Shown here: positions 8,133 through 20,387 of the stretch, in pieces
Layout of the letters: every line of letters starts with the position of its first letter
Numbering within the stretch: position 1 is the stretch's first letter
Assembly (NCBI RefSeq): GCF_900104035.1
Contig: NZ_FNIT01000007.1
Location: forward strand, 124,001-188,000
Length of the DNA stretch: 64,000 nucleotides
Source of the DNA: Aureimonas jatrophae
Lineage (GTDB): Bacteria > Pseudomonadota > Alphaproteobacteria > Rhizobiales > Rhizobiaceae
Direction: 5' to 3'
Position numbers and translations under genes: made by a program
The notes under the pieces: generated by a model
What the model saw: the letters and a program-made list of their open reading frames with translations, nothing else
What the model was told of the DNA's origin: nothing
The model's database searches: none

Positions 8133-10731
8133 TCACGATCCTTCCGGGCACCACCACCAGACGCTTGGGCTCCGCGCCGCCGAGCGCCTCGACCACGAAG
8201 GGCAGGAGGCGCGTCAGCCGCTCCACCTCGCCCTTGTCGGCCTCGGCGGGCACGGTGATGTCGCCGCGCTTCTTGCCGTTGATCTGGACCGGCAGCGTGA
8301 TCTCGTTGTCCACCAGGAGAGCCGGGTCCACGGTCGGCCATCGGGCGGCGGCGCACAAGCCCTCCTCGCCCAGCTTTGCCCAGCATTCCTCCGCCAGATG
8401 CGGCATCATCGGCGCGCTGAGGCGCACCAGTATCGACAGTCCCTCGCGCGCGGCCGTGCGCAGCGCGGCATCGCGCTCTAGGGCCTCCGGCGCGAGGATC
8501 GCCTGCAGCGTGTTCACGAGTTCGTAGAGACGCGCGACCGCCTTGTTGAAGGCTAGGCGCTCGATGTCGTCGGTGACACCGCTGGCGGCCCGGTGCGCCG
8601 CACGGCGCACGGCGAGGGCAGCGTCGGACGCCTCGCCCTGAGCCGTTTCGCCGCCGAAACGATCCAGTGTTTCCGCCGTGTCACCCACCAGACGCCACAG
8701 GCGCTGCACGAAACGATGGGCGCCCTCGACGCCGGCCTCGGTCCAGATCACATCGCGGTCGGGCGGCGAGTCCGACAGCATGAACCAGCGCGCCGTGTCG
8801 GCACCGAACGAGGCGATGATGTCGTCGGGGTCGACGACGTTGCGCTTCGACTTCGACATCTTCTCGATCGAGCCGATGGCCACCGGCGCGCCGGTCGACA
8901 GGCGCGTCGCCTGCCGGCTCGCGCCTTCGCCGGTGATGCGCACGTCGGCGGGCGGCACCCACTCGGTGCCCTCGCGATAGGTCTCGTGCACCACCATGCC
9001 TTGCGTGAACAGGCCCCGGAAGGGCTCGGCAAGGTCGAGATGGCCGGTGTCGCGCATCGCCCGCGTGAAGAAGCGGGAGTAGAGGAGATGCAGGATCGCG
9101 TGCTCGATGCCGCCGATATACTGGTCCACCGGCAGCCAGCGGTTGGCGGCCTGCGGGTCGGTCGGCTCGTTGGCGTGGGGCGCCGTGAAGCGCGCGAAGT
9201 ACCACGACGAGTCCACGAACGTGTCCATCGTGTCGGTCTCGCGCCGCGCGGGGCCGCCGCACTGCGGGCAGGTCGCCGCGCCCCAAGTCGGATGGCGGTC
9301 GAGCGGGTTGCCGGGCTTGTCGAAGTCGATGTCCTCGGGCAGGCGCACCGGCAGGTTCGCGCGGCTTTCGGGCACGACGCCGCAGGCCTCGCAATGGAGT
9401 ACCGGGATCGGGCAGCCCCAGTAGCGCTGGCGCGACACGCCCCAGTCGCGCAGGCGGAACTGCGTCTCGCGACGGCCCCAGCCGGCCGCCTCGAACTGCG
9501 CGAGCGAGCGGTCCATCGCCTCCTGGACGGTGATCACCGTGCCCGGCTCGCCCGCCCAGCGCACGTAGCGCACGCGCTCGGTCTTGGGCGGCGAGAAGAC
9601 CTCGTCCGCGACGCCCGCGCCCGTGTCGTCCGGCACGAAGACGTCGAGGATCGGCAGATCGTATTTCTGGGCGAACTCGAAGTCGCGGCTGTCATGGGCG
9701 GGGCAGCCGATGATGGCGCCCGTGCCGTAGTCCATGAGCACGAAGTTGGCGATGAAGAGCGGCAGCTCCCAGGAGGGGTCGGCCGGGTGCAGCGCCTTGA
9801 TGCCGGTGTCGTACCCGAGCTTCTCGGCGGTATCGATCTCGGCCTGGCTCGTGCCGAGGCGATGGCACTCCTCGATGAAGGCGGCGACCTTCGAGTCGTC
9901 TTCCGCCAGCCGCTTGGCGAGCGGATGGTCGGGCGAGACGGCCGCAAAGGTCGGGCCGTACATGGTGTCGGCGCGCGTCGTGAAGACGGGAAGGGCGGTG
10001 AAACCCTCCGGGGCGCCCTTCAGGCCGAAGCTGAACGAGAGGCCGTCCGAGCGGCCGATCCAGTTGCGCTGCATGACGCGCACCTTCTCGGGCCAGCCGG
10101 GCAGATCGTCGAGCGCGGCCAAAAGATCATCTGCGTAGCGCGTGATGCGGAAGAACCACTGGGTCAGCTCGCGCTGCTCCACCAGGGCACCCGAGCGCCA
10201 GCCGCGGCCGTCGATCACCTGCTCGTTGGCGAGCACGGTCATGTCGACCGGGTCCCAGTTCACCTTGGCCGAGCGGCGATAGGCGAGGTCCTTGTCCAGC
10301 ATGTCCAGGAACAGCATCTGCTGGCGGTGGTAGTACTCGACGTCGCAGGTCGCGAACTCTCTCGACCAGTCGAGCGACAGGCCCATGCTTTTCAGCTGCG
10401 CCCGCATCGCCGCGATGTTCTCGTAGGTCCACTTGGCGGGATGGACCTTGTTCTGCATGGCCGCGTTCTCGGCCGGCATGCCGAAGGCGTCCCAGCCCAT
10501 GGGATGAAGGACGTTCATCCCCCGCGCGCGCTTGAAGCGCGCCACCACGTCGCCCATCGCGTAGTTGCGCACGTGCCCCATGTGGATGCGCCCCGAGGGG
10601 TAGGGGAACATCTCGAGGACGTAGTAGGTCTCGCCCGGCGCGGACGTGTCGGCCTCGAACAGCTTGGCCGCGTTCCAGCGCTCCTGCCAGCGGGGTTCGG
10701 CGGCCTTGGGGTTGTAGCGCTCGACGGGCAT
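8119..10731 (-). CDS. leuS: leucyl-tRNA synthetase
   Basis: Charges tRNA-Leu with leucine. The 870-residue length is normal. The class I signature appears as HMGH at residues 50-53 (usual HIGH) and the second signature as KMSKSKRN. The CP1 editing domain lies between them with the threonine-rich [13 protein letters not shown] segment, and there is a C-terminal anticodon-binding helical domain and a short terminal domain. The ATG at 10731 begins [16 protein letters not shown], a typical start; upstream codons belong to the spacer before the exoD-like gene. A 770-residue open frame on the opposite strand is an artefact of high GC. Confidence 0.98.
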   Translation of the reverse strand: MPVERYNPKAAEPRWQERWNAAKLFEADTSAPGETYYVLEMFPYPSGRIHMGHVRNYAMGDVVARFKRARGMNVLHPMGWDAFGMPAENAAMQNKVHPAKWTYENIAAMRAQLKSMGLSLDWSREFATCDVEYYHRQQMLFLDMLDKDLAYRRSAKVNWDPVDMTVLANEQVIDGRGWRSGALVEQRELTQWFFRITRYADDLLAALDDLPGWPEKVRVMQRNWIGRSDGLSFSFGLKGAPEGFTALPVFTTRADTMYGPTFAAVSPDHPLAKRLAEDDSKVAAFIEECHRLGTSQAEIDTAEKLGYDTGIKALHPADPSWELPLFIANFVLMDYGTGAIIGCPAHDSRDFEFAQKYDLPILDVFVPDDTGAGVADEVFSPPKTERVRYVRWAGEPGTVITVQEAMDRSLAQFEAAGWGRRETQFRLRDWGVSRQRYWGCPIPVLHCEACGVVPESRANLPVRLPEDIDFDKPGNPLDRHPTWGAATCPQCGGPARRETDTMDTFVDSSWYFARFTAPHANEPTDPQAANRWLPVDQYIGGIEHAILHLLYSRFFTRAMRDTGHLDLAEPFRGLFTQGMVVHETYREGTEWVPPADVRITGEGASRQATRLSTGAPVAIGSIEKMSKSKRNVVDPDDIIASFGADTARWFMLSDSPPDRDVIWTEAGVEGAHRFVQRLWRLVGDTAETLDRFGGETAQGEASDAALAVRRAAHRAASGVTDDIERLAFNKAVARLYELVNTLQAILAPEALERDAALRTAAREGLSILVRLSAPMMPHLAEECWAKLGEEGLCAAARWPTVDPALLVDNEITLPVQINGKKRGDITVPAEADKGEVERLTRLLPFVVEALGGAEPKRLVVVPGRIVNVVV

Positions 10732-10844
10732 GGGCGGCGGACTTCGTCTCGGATGCGAACGGGGAGGGCGGCCGCGACGCAACCGCAAGGATCGATCCGG
10801 CATCAACCCCGTTCGGCGAAACAAGTCAATTTCCGCCCGGCCTT

Positions 10845-11453
10845 TCAGCTGCCCGAGCCGGCGATCGCCCAAAGGCCGAAGGCGCCGAGAAGCGTCGCCG
10901 CATAGCCCAGCGCCATCAGGAGCCCGTCGCGCACCGTCATGGCGAGGCCGAAGACGATTACCACCGCCATCGGGATCGTGGAGGCAAAGGGCAGAAGTTC
11001 CAGAAACGGCACCGACAGGCAGGCCAGGATCACGATCACCGCGGCGCCCTTCACGAAGGGCGCCGTGACGAGGAGTTCCAGCCGGCCGTGGAACCAGCGG
11101 TCGAGCCAGAGGGCGAGGGGACGCAGCTTGGCCACGGCCTCCGCGACGCGGCGCGCCGAAAGGGTGCGCTCCTTGATGAAGCGCGGCAGCCATAGCCGTT
11201 CGCGTCCCAGAAGGATCTGCACCGCGAACACGGCGATGATCAGGGCCAGCACCGTCGGTAGGCCGGGAATGCCGCCGATCGGGGAAATCTCGATCAGCGC
11301 CGGCAGAAGCAGGAAGGGCCCGAAGCCGCGTCCGCCGAAGCGGTCGGCGATCTCGCCGACGCGTACCGCATCGGTATCGCGCGCGGCGTCGGCCAACTGG
11401 TCGAGGACGGCACCGACCCCCTCGGGCGTGTGGGAACGGCTGGTGTCGTTCAA
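10845..11453 (-). CDS. ExoD-family membrane protein
   Basis: A 202-residue inner-membrane protein of the exopolysaccharide-synthesis ExoD family. The conserved block [25 protein letters not shown] lies near residues 40-70, followed by at least four hydrophobic segments. The rhizobial ExoD protein is linked to exopolysaccharide production and alkaline tolerance, but its biochemical role is not known. It lies upstream of leuS on the same strand with a 113-base gap, so it may be a separate unit. Confidence 0.88.
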   Translation of the reverse strand: MNDTSRSHTPEGVGAVLDQLADAARDTDAVRVGEIADRFGGRGFGPFLLLPALIEISPIGGIPGLPTVLALIIAVFAVQILLGRERLWLPRFIKERTLSARRVAEAVAKLRPLALWLDRWFHGRLELLVTAPFVKGAAVIVILACLSVPFLELLPFASTIPMAVVIVFGLAMTVRDGLLMALGYAATLLGAFGLWAIAGSGS

Positions 11454-11555
11454 GCGGCTCGGCTCCCGGCGCGGTGGACCAACGAACGGACCCGCGCGTC
11501 GGGATCCAGGGGGATCCTCGTCCCGGCGCCGCGCGGCGCTGGGACGAGGTTGTGC

Positions 11556-12428
11556 TTAGAGGATGCTCGAACCCGAGCTCGAAGACGAGCCCGTGGTCGT
11601 CTTCGTCGTGCCGAACAGGCTGTCGCCGTCGTTCTTGACGCGCAGGTTGTTCTGGACGTGGCTGACGCCAGAGATGCGCTCGGCCAGATCCTCGGCGCGG
11701 CGCTTCTGGTCGCGGTTGGCGACGTGGCCCGTCAGGGTGACCTCGCGGTCCTTGACGCTCACCTCGATGTCCGAGGCGTCGATGTAATGATCGTCGGTCA
11801 GGCGGTCGTTGACGTCGTCCTGGATGCGCGAATCCGAACGCGTGTAGTTCTTCGGGCCGCGACCGCCGTACTGGTGGTCGGCCTCGCGACGGCGCTCGGC
11901 GTCGCGGTCGCCGAACCAGGACGAGATCTCGTCGCTCGCGCGATCGATAAAGGAGCGCTCGCCGGACTGCGAGTTGCGGTAGTCCGCGTTGGAGCCGTAG
12001 CCGTAGCCCTCGTTGCGGCGGTCGTAGCCGGTGCCGAAGGCGTCGCGATAGCGGTCGCCGCCCATGTTGCCGCCAGTATTGTAGCCGTAGCCCGGGCTGT
12101 TGGAGCCGTAGCCGCGATCGTTGTAGCCACGATTGTTGTTGTAGCTGCGGTCGAAGTCGCTGCCACCGTAGGACGAGCGACCGTAGCCGCGCGTGGCCGA
12201 CGACAGGTAGTCGCCCGAGGAGCCGCGTCCGTAGCCGGTTTCGCCGCGCTCGGTGTCGCGCGAGCCATAGCGGCTCGCGTCGTCGCGGCCGAAGGCGCCG
12301 GACTCGGAGCGGTAGCGGTCGTCGCCATAGGCGTCGCGGCGGGCGGTGCGCTCGTCGGTGCGACCGAAGCGATCGTCGCGGTCGTCGTTGTATCGGCCGT
12401 AGCCGTTCGAGTTCCTGTAGTCGCTCAT
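11556..12428 (-). CDS. BON-domain protein with SWFGD motif
   Basis: A 290-residue protein. The first two thirds are a very polar stretch rich in glycine, tyrosine, arginine, aspartate and serine, probably disordered. Next comes the motif [15 protein letters not shown], common in proteins of this order, and then a BON domain (about residues 210-280; [32 protein letters not shown]) that resembles OsmY-type modules that bind phospholipid. No signal peptide is visible. The ATG at 12428 has a GGAGAA ribosome site six bases upstream. Related BON proteins are often induced by stress, but nothing here proves this. Confidence 0.88.
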   Translation of the reverse strand: MSDYRNSNGYGRYNDDRDDRFGRTDERTARRDAYGDDRYRSESGAFGRDDASRYGSRDTERGETGYGRGSSGDYLSSATRGYGRSSYGGSDFDRSYNNNRGYNDRGYGSNSPGYGYNTGGNMGGDRYRDAFGTGYDRRNEGYGYGSNADYRNSQSGERSFIDRASDEISSWFGDRDAERRREADHQYGGRGPKNYTRSDSRIQDDVNDRLTDDHYIDASDIEVSVKDREVTLTGHVANRDQKRRAEDLAERISGVSHVQNNLRVKNDGDSLFGTTKTTTGSSSSSGSSIL

Positions 12429-12630
12429 GGGATTCTCCCTATGTCGCCAGCCCCGGCACAAGGCTCTCCGCCAGGGGCTTGGTGCCAGCTAACGACTGGT
12501 TCGAACGCCTGTTCCCCGATTTTAGCTCGCACGCGATAAAATGGCGTCGCCCCATGCGGCGGTCTGCGCGGGTCCGGCCGGGACGGGAGCCCTCCCCAAG
12601 CGGCGCGTCCCGCCTTAAGAAGCGCGCTTG

Positions 12631-12646
12631 TGTTTCACGTGAAATC
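12631..12646. promoter_or_regulatory. parS site upstream of the YggS gene
   Basis: TGTTTCACGTGAAATC matches the ParB consensus at 14 of 16 positions with the central TTTCACGTGAAA intact. It lies in the spacer between the divergent BON and YggS genes, 10 bases before the chosen YggS ATG. Confidence 0.82.
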
Positions 12647-12656
12647 GGCAGGCCGC

Positions 12657-13340
12657 ATGACCACTTCCGACACCGCCGTCGAACGCCTTCAGGATATCTG
12701 TGCGCGCGTCCTCGCCGCCACGCGCGAGGCCGGTCGGCCGGCCGGCTCGGTGGAGCTCGTCGCCGTGTCGAAGACGTTCGAGGCGCACGAGATCCGGCCT
12801 GTGCTGGAGGCCGGCCAGCGCGTCTTCGGCGAGAACCGCGTGCAGGAGGCGATGGCGAAATGGCCGGCCCTGCGCGACAGCTATCCCGACATCGAGCTGC
12901 ATCTCATCGGGCCGCTCCAGAGCAACAAGGCCGCCGAGGCCGTGGCGCTGTTCGACGTGATCGAGACCGTGGACCGCGAGAAGATCGCCGCCGCCCTCGC
13001 CAAGGAGATGGCGCGGCAGAACCGGCGCCCCCGTCTCTTCGTCCAGGTCGACATCGGCGAGGAAGCGCAGAAGGCCGGCATCGCGCCCAACGAGGCCGTC
13101 GCCTTCGTGCAGCATTGTCGCGACGGGCACGGCCTGAGCATCGAGGGCCTGATGTGCATCCCGCCCGTGGACGAGGCACCCGGACCCTTCTTCGCGCTGC
13201 TGCAGACGATCGCCGGAGAGGCGGGGGTGGAGAAGCTCTCCATGGGCATGTCGGGCGACTTCGAGCGCGCCATCCCGTTCGGCGCGACCAGCGTGCGCGT
13301 CGGCTCGGCGATCTTCGGCACGCGGCCCCGCCCGGCCTGA
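12657..13340 (+). CDS. YggS-family pyridoxal-phosphate homeostasis protein
   Basis: A 227-residue PLP-binding TIM-barrel protein of the YggS/PLPBP family, which keeps free pyridoxal phosphate and amino-acid pools in balance. Seen are VAVSKTFEAHEI with the PLP lysine, FGENRVQEAMAKW, LHLIGPLQSNK, and the C-terminal LSMGMSGDFERAI plus VRVGSAIFG phosphate-binding loop. The ATG at 12657 is preferred because the longer frame from GTG 12630 would translate through the parS site. It is next to the BON gene, which is transcribed away. Confidence 0.94.
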   Translation: MTTSDTAVERLQDICARVLAATREAGRPAGSVELVAVSKTFEAHEIRPVLEAGQRVFGENRVQEAMAKWPALRDSYPDIELHLIGPLQSNKAAEAVALFDVIETVDREKIAAALAKEMARQNRRPRLFVQVDIGEEAQKAGIAPNEAVAFVQHCRDGHGLSIEGLMCIPPVDEAPGPFFALLQTIAGEAGVEKLSMGMSGDFERAIPFGATSVRVGSAIFGTRPRPA

Positions 13341-13435
13341 GGCGACCGGATCGCGGTCGCGCTCGCCTTTCGGCGGGGCGGCTCGATATAGCGCTGGACC
13401 GCCGCCGGGCGGAACGCCCAGCGGAGCCGAGCGCG

Positions 13436-14524
13436 ATGACCCTGATCCAGCCGAACGAGCCGCAGCCGACGCGGGGCGAGGGGTCGGCGCAGCTCGCGCG
13501 ACGCACGGTTCTCGTCACCGCGGTGGTGGGCGCCCTGGTGCTGCTGACGCTTCTCGCCTACGCCGCCGCCTCGGCGCTGCTGCTGATCTTCGCCGCCCTC
13601 CTGATCGCCGCGATCTTCTGCGGCCTCGCGCGGCTCCTGCAGCGTCTCGGACTGCCGCGCTGGCTCTCGCTGCTTCTGGTCTACCTCTTCACCTTCGTGC
13701 TCCTGATCGCGCCGGTCGCCTGGGGCGGGGTGGCGCTGGTGCAGCAGTTCAGCGACCTCCTGACCGCCGTGCGCGACCAGGCCGGCTCGCTCCTGGCCCG
13801 GGCGGGCGACGCGGGCCTGCCGGTGGAGCGCCTGACGCAAGGAGCATCGGAGGGCGAGGCGATCCAGAGCCTCCTGCCCAACTCCGGCGGCCTCGTCAGC
13901 CAGGCGGGAACCGCCCTGTTCGCGCTGCTCGGCGGCATCGGAAACGTCTTCGTGGTCCTGTTCCTCGCCGTCTTCATCTCCTGGCAGCCGGAGATCTATC
14001 GCGACGGCCTCGTTTCGCTCCTCCCGCGCGACAAGCGGCGGCGCGTCGCCGAGGTGCTCGACCAGAGCGCCCATTCGCTGATCCTCTGGGTCTTGGGCGA
14101 TGCCATCTCCATGACGATCATCTTCAGCGTGTCCTGGCTCGGCCTGTCGCTGATCGGCATGAACAACAGCTTCCTTCTGGCGCTCCAGGCGGGGCTGCTC
14201 GCCTTCATCCCGACGCTCGGGCCCTTCGTGGCGGGCGTCATCATCGTGCTGGCGGGCTTGGCGCAAGGAGGAGAGATGGCGCTCTGGGCGCTTGGGGTCT
14301 ACCTCCTGATCCAGGGCGTGGAGTCCAACGTCGCCCAGCCCATCGCCCAGCGATGGACCTCCTCGCTGCCGCCGGCGCTCACGCTCAGCGTCCAGATCGT
14401 GTTCGGCATCCTGTTCGGCGTGCTGGGCTTCGTTCTGGCGGTCCCGATCGTCGCCGTGGTGGTGACACTGGTGCGCGAGCTCTACGTCAAGGACGTCCTC
14501 GGCGGACCCGTCGAGCCACGATAA
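13436..14524 (+). CDS. AI-2E-family transporter (TqsA/PerM type)
   Basis: A 362-residue inner-membrane protein with about eight hydrophobic segments, including paired N-terminal helices from residue 20, a soluble loop ([27 protein letters not shown]) and the C-terminal [21 protein letters not shown] block characteristic of the AI-2E family. Characterised members export quorum-sensing signal AI-2 or act as sodium-proton antiporters; the substrate here is unknown. The ATG at 13436 follows a spacer after yggS; upstream codons of the open frame are shadow. Confidence 0.9.
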   Translation: MTLIQPNEPQPTRGEGSAQLARRTVLVTAVVGALVLLTLLAYAAASALLLIFAALLIAAIFCGLARLLQRLGLPRWLSLLLVYLFTFVLLIAPVAWGGVALVQQFSDLLTAVRDQAGSLLARAGDAGLPVERLTQGASEGEAIQSLLPNSGGLVSQAGTALFALLGGIGNVFVVLFLAVFISWQPEIYRDGLVSLLPRDKRRRVAEVLDQSAHSLILWVLGDAISMTIIFSVSWLGLSLIGMNNSFLLALQAGLLAFIPTLGPFVAGVIIVLAGLAQGGEMALWALGVYLLIQGVESNVAQPIAQRWTSSLPPALTLSVQIVFGILFGVLGFVLAVPIVAVVVTLVRELYVKDVLGGPVEPR

Positions 14525-14657
14525 ATCATCGTGCGATACGCAAATTCGGGATCGAGCCGGTTTTGGTGTCTGTCCAAGCCGCCCGCCACGCTTTAGCTTG
14601 CGCGCCGGCCGCCTCGGGAGGGCGGATCGAACGTCGCATCGGGAGGAGAGCGCCGCC

Positions 14658-16616
<1,959 letters not shown>

Positions 16617-16724
16617 GGCGACCGGATCCCGTTGCGCAGCGCGTAGGCAGGTGCTCATACTCGGGCCGGCGGTGAACCCGGGCGGCTCGAGACCCGGACC
16701 CGCCCGTTGTCCGGGAGGAACACC

Positions 16725-18173
16725 ATGGCCGAGATCCTGGCCGCCCTGAAGAGTGTGGTCGACGCCCTGGGCGCGACCGTGCTTCTGCCCATCATCATCT
16801 TCGTGATCGCGTTGGTGCTGGGCGCCAGGCCCGGCCGCGCCTTTCGGGCGGGCCTCACGATCGGCATCGCCTTTATCGGCATCAACCTCGTGCTCGGGCT
16901 CATGCTGACGACGCTCGGCGAGGTCGCGCAGGCCATCGTCACCAACACCGGCATGCAGCGCGACATCGTGGATGTCGGATGGCCCTCGGCGGCCGCGATC
17001 GCCTTCGGCTCCTCGGTCGGCCTCTGGGTCATTCCGCTCGGCATCCTCGTCAACGTCGCGCTCCTGTTCTCCGGCCTCACGCGCACGCTCAACGTCGACG
17101 TCTGGAACTTCTGGCACTTCGCCTTCGTCGGCTCGCTGGTGGTGGCGGCCACGGGAAGCCTCGGCATGGGGCTCCTCGCCGCCGCGCTGATGGCGGCGCT
17201 CTCGCTGGTGCTGGCGGACTGGACCGCCAAGGGCGTCCAGCGCTTCTACGGCGTGCCGGGCGTCTCGGTGCCGCACCTCGCCTCGGCCCAGATCGTGCCG
17301 CTCGCGATCCTCCTGAACTGGATCCTGGACCGCATCCCCGGCGTCAACCGCATCCGCGTCGACACCGAGACCGTGCAGCGCCGGCTCGGCGTCTTCGGCG
17401 AGCCGATCGTCATGGGCCTCGCGATCGGGCTCGTGCTCGGCCTCGTCGCCTATGCCGGCTCGGCGGATGCGGGGACGGTTGTGACCAAGAGCCTCCAGAC
17501 CGGCATGAACCTCGCCGCCGTGATGCTGCTCCTGCCGCGCATGGTGCGCATCCTGATGGAGGGCCTGATCCCGGTCTCGGAGGCGGCCCGCGACTTCGTC
17601 CAGAAGCGCGCCGGCGACCGCGAGATCCATGTCGGCCTCGACTCGGCGATCCTGATCGGGCATCCGGCCGCGATCGCCTCGTCGCTGATCCTCGTGCCGA
17701 TCGCGATCCTCCTGTCGCTGGTCCTGCCGGGCAACCGCATCATCCTGTTCGCGGACCTTGCCGTCATTCCCTTCGTGGTCGCCATGGCCGCGCCGATCGT
17801 CAACGGCAACGTCTTCCGCATGGTGGTGATCGGCACGGTCACGCTGGTCGTGGGCTTCTATGTCGGCATGGCGCTGTCGCCGCTGATGACCACCACGGCC
17901 GCCAGCTCGGGCTTCGCGATTCCCGCCAACGCCACCGGCATCACCAGCGTGGTGGACGGGTTCCTGTATATCCCGTGGGTCGTGATCCGCCTCACGCAGG
18001 GGCTCGGCCTCGTCGGCCTCCTTCTCGTGCTGGGGGGCGTCGCCGCGCTGCTTCTCGCCTGGCGCCGGGCGCCGCGCGCGATGGAGCGCCTGGCGGGAGC
18101 GGACGAGCCCGCGCCGGAGGCCGCGCTGCCCGCAACGGTCGCTCCCGGCCGCCCGCTCGCGGGGCGCCCGTGA
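16725..18173 (+). CDS. galactitol-type PTS permease, IIC component
   Basis: A 482-residue polytopic membrane protein of the PTS galactitol family IIC (GatC). Many hydrophobic helices are visible, and the family blocks GITSVVDGFLYIPW and LNWILDRIPGVNRI are present. A GGGAGGAA ribosome site stands five bases before the ATG. Its stop overlaps the start of the IIA gene (GTGA). It would move a polyol or sugar coupled to phosphorylation through the IIA and IIB proteins. No EI, HPr or polyol dehydrogenase is encoded nearby, so the phosphoryl donor and the substrate are unknown. Confidence 0.88.
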   Translation: MAEILAALKSVVDALGATVLLPIIIFVIALVLGARPGRAFRAGLTIGIAFIGINLVLGLMLTTLGEVAQAIVTNTGMQRDIVDVGWPSAAAIAFGSSVGLWVIPLGILVNVALLFSGLTRTLNVDVWNFWHFAFVGSLVVAATGSLGMGLLAAALMAALSLVLADWTAKGVQRFYGVPGVSVPHLASAQIVPLAILLNWILDRIPGVNRIRVDTETVQRRLGVFGEPIVMGLAIGLVLGLVAYAGSADAGTVVTKSLQTGMNLAAVMLLLPRMVRILMEGLIPVSEAARDFVQKRAGDREIHVGLDSAILIGHPAAIASSLILVPIAILLSLVLPGNRIILFADLAVIPFVVAMAAPIVNGNVFRMVVIGTVTLVVGFYVGMALSPLMTTTAASSGFAIPANATGITSVVDGFLYIPWVVIRLTQGLGLVGLLLVLGGVAALLLAWRRAPRAMERLAGADEPAPEAALPATVAPGRPLAGRP

Positions 18174-18631
18174 GCGAGCTCCTGCGGCGCCATCTCGACC
18201 CGCGCGCGATCCTGGTGGGCGCCCGAGTGGCCTCGAGCGACGAGGCGATCGACCTTCTGGCGGCGCGGCTCGAGGCGCTCGGCCGCGTTCATCCCTCCTG
18301 GGGTCCGGCCGCGCGCCGGCGCGAGGCGACCATGCCGACCGGCCTGCCGCTCGGCGCGCTCAACGCGGCTATTCCCCATACCGATCCCGAGCACGTGCGC
18401 GAGGCGGCGGTGGCGCTCGCCATTCTGGGCGAACCCGTCGCGTTCCGCTCGATGGAGGATCCCGACGAGCGGGTCGACGTGCGCGTCGTGTTCGCGCTCG
18501 CGGTCCGCGAGAAGGGCGCGCAGATCCCCATGCTGCAGGCCGTGATCGGAACGCTGGCCGACGCCGAGCGGCTGGCGCGCCTGGCGGCGGCCCGCGACGC
18601 CGACGAGGCGCTGGCGGCGCTGGACACCTGA
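18170..18631 (+). CDS. PTS IIA component (galactitol/fructose type)
   Basis: A 153-residue PTS IIA protein that passes phosphate from HPr to IIB. The phosphorylated histidine is His70 in AAIPHTDPEHV, the normal context for this fold. The start is GTG, overlapping the IIC stop by four bases, so translation is coupled. It is longer at the N-terminus than PtsN and lacks a nitrogen-PTS context; with IIC and IIB on either side it is most likely the dedicated IIA of this transporter. Confidence 0.9.
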   Translation: MSELLRRHLDPRAILVGARVASSDEAIDLLAARLEALGRVHPSWGPAARRREATMPTGLPLGALNAAIPHTDPEHVREAAVALAILGEPVAFRSMEDPDERVDVRVVFALAVREKGAQIPMLQAVIGTLADAERLARLAAARDADEALAALDT

Positions 18632-18645
18632 CAGGAGGAGACACG

Positions 18646-18930
18646 ATGCAACGCAAGACCGTTCTGATCGCCTGCGGCACCGCCGTCGCCACCTCCACCG
18701 TGGTGGCGGTGGCGATCGAGGAGGCCATGCGCGAGCGCGGCATCCCGGTGGACGTGCGCCAGTGCAAGGCGACCGAGGTGCGCGGGCTCGCCGCCGACGC
18801 CGATGTGGTGGTGGCCACCACGCCGGTGCCCGACGATCTCGGCAAGCCGACCTTCAAGGGCCTGCCGTTCCTGACCGGCATCGGCCGCGACAAGGTTCTC
18901 GACGACATCGAGGCCGCCCTGCGCGGCTAG
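18646..18930 (+). CDS. PTS IIB component (galactitol type)
   Basis: A 94-residue IIB protein. The phosphorylated cysteine is Cys10 in LIACGTAVATST, the phosphate-binding loop typical of galactitol IIB. A strong AGGAGG ribosome site precedes the ATG, 14 bases after the IIA stop. IIC, IIA and IIB are all on separate chains in one operon. The gene ends eight bases before the end of the convergent chrA. Confidence 0.92.
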   Translation: MQRKTVLIACGTAVATSTVVAVAIEEAMRERGIPVDVRQCKATEVRGLAADADVVVATTPVPDDLGKPTFKGLPFLTGIGRDKVLDDIEAALRG

Positions 18931-18937
18931 CAGCGCG

Positions 18938-20164
18938 CTAGAGCCCGAGCCAGCCGAGCGCGCCCGCGCCGAGCACCACGAGCGGGGCGGGCGTGCCCGC
19001 CAGAAGCAGCGCCAGGGCGAGAAGCGCCACGAGCGCCGTCGCGCCGGAGGTGACGCCGGCCGGCAGCACGGGATCCAGAAACGCCGCGCCGAGCAGCCCG
19101 ACAACGGCGGCGTTGACGCCGGCCAGCGCCCGCCGGGCGCCCGGCAGGGCGCGGAGGCGCGACCAGAAGGGCAGCGCGCCGGCGATCAGGAGCCCCGCCG
19201 GCAGGAAGATCGCGAGCGTCGCCAGAAGCGCGCCGCCCCACCCGCCGGGCGGCGCGAGCGCGCCGAGATAGGTGGCAAAGGTGAAGAGCGGCCCGGGCAC
19301 GGCCTGGGCCAGGCCGTAGCCCGCGAGAAAACCGGTTTCGGACACGAGGCCGCGCCCCACGGTTTCCGCCTCCAGAAGCGGCAGGACCACATGGCCGCCG
19401 CCGAACACGAGGGCGCCCGCCCGCGCGAAGCGACCCGCCAGATCCAGCGCCGGCCAGTCAAAGAGCGCGGCGAGCGGGCCCGGCAGCACGAGCACCAGCG
19501 CCAAAACGGCGAGCAGGGCGAACCCGGTGCGTCGGCGCGGCGCGGGCAGGGGGTCTCGCGATGCCAGGGCGCCGCTCGCCGGCTCGAGCAGAAGACCAAG
19601 ACCGGCACCGAGCGCGATCGCGCCGACCTGACCGGCGGGGCCGGCGACCAGAAGCGCGAGCGCGCCGCAGACGAGCGCGATCGCCGCGCGCCGCCCGCCG
19701 CTGGCCAGACTGCTGGCCATGGCGGCGAGCGCCTGCGCCACCACCGCCACCGCCGCGGCCTTGAGGCCCGCCAGAAGGCCCGTCGCTTCCGGACCCAGAA
19801 GCGCGGTGAGCCCAAGGGCCGCCCCCGCCATCAGAAGCGCGGACGGCAACGTGAAGCCGACAAAGGCGGCCAGGAGGCCCGCCCAGCCCGCGCGCATCCA
19901 GCCGATCCCCATGCCGACCTGGCTGGAAGCGGGACCGGGCAGGAACTGCGCGAGCGCCACGAGATCGGCATAGGTCTCGTCGGCGAGCCAGCGCCGGCGC
20001 GCCACGAAGCTCTCGCGAAAGTAGGACAGGTGGGCGGTCGGCCCGCCGAAGCTCGTGCAGCCGAGAACGAGAAAGGCGCGGAAGACCTCGCCGGCGCGCC
20101 CGACCGGCGCGGCGGACGAAACGGCGTCCGGGTCGGCGACTGAAGAGGTGCCGTCTGCGGCCAT
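18938..20164 (-). CDS. chrA: chromate transporter ChrA
   Basis: A 408-residue long-chain CHR-family protein with two homologous halves. The N-terminal half has the signature FLVLGCTSFGGPTAHLSYFR and FLPGPASSQVGMGIGW; the second half has GALVFGGGHVVLPLLEAETV and GYGLAQAVPGPLFTFATYLG. Members export chromate and give resistance. There is no chrB regulator beside it, and the upstream region carries the promoter of a divergent small transcript, so regulation is unclear. Confidence 0.93.
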   Translation of the reverse strand: MAADGTSSVADPDAVSSAAPVGRAGEVFRAFLVLGCTSFGGPTAHLSYFRESFVARRRWLADETYADLVALAQFLPGPASSQVGMGIGWMRAGWAGLLAAFVGFTLPSALLMAGAALGLTALLGPEATGLLAGLKAAAVAVVAQALAAMASSLASGGRRAAIALVCGALALLVAGPAGQVGAIALGAGLGLLLEPASGALASRDPLPAPRRRTGFALLAVLALVLVLPGPLAALFDWPALDLAGRFARAGALVFGGGHVVLPLLEAETVGRGLVSETGFLAGYGLAQAVPGPLFTFATYLGALAPPGGWGGALLATLAIFLPAGLLIAGALPFWSRLRALPGARRALAGVNAAVVGLLGAAFLDPVLPAGVTSGATALVALLALALLLAGTPAPLVVLGAGALGWLGL

Positions 20165-20188
20165 CGGACACGGGTTTCCGGTTCGGGG

Positions 20189-20217
20189 TTGCGTCGCCCC
20201 CAGCCCAAGCCCATATT
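20189..20217 (+). promoter_or_regulatory. candidate promoter of a small transcript
   Basis: TTGCGT and CATATT are separated by 17 bases, a reasonable sigma-70-type pair, and lie 37 bases before the start of the 25-codon reading frame. It is diverged from chrA. Confidence 0.5.
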
Positions 20218-20253
20218 CCCGTCATGTTCAACAAAGCGAAAGGAGGTGATCCA

Positions 20254-20331
20254 ATGTCGAGTGATTATCTGATGCCGGTTGGGTCCATGCATCTCGAGGG
20301 CACGAAGGGGCAGCCTCTTTCGTTCGCCTGA
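20254..20331 (+). CDS. 25-residue small protein with extended Shine-Dalgarno
   Basis: A short reading frame of 25 codons plus TGA, starting MSSDYLMPVGSMHLEGT. It is preceded at 20238-20252 by GAAAGGAGGTGATCC, which is the exact complement of the 15 bases at the 3' end of alphaproteobacterial 16S rRNA (GGATCACCTCCTTTC); the GGAGG core is seven bases before the ATG. A promoter-like pair lies upstream and a strong intrinsic terminator lies 57 bases downstream, giving a transcript of about 0.2 kb. No family is recognised. It could be a translated small protein, a leader peptide, or part of a dual-function RNA. Confidence 0.6.
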   Translation: MSSDYLMPVGSMHLEGTKGQPLSFA

Positions 20332-20387
20332 TAGGTGAGTCGATCCGGGAGCGGTCTCGACGACCCCCGGCATCAATGACATCACGG

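Noticed and set aside
8593-10905. 770-codon open frame on the plus strand opposite leuS
   Set aside because: Fully antisense to leuS; no ribosome site and no recognisable domain.
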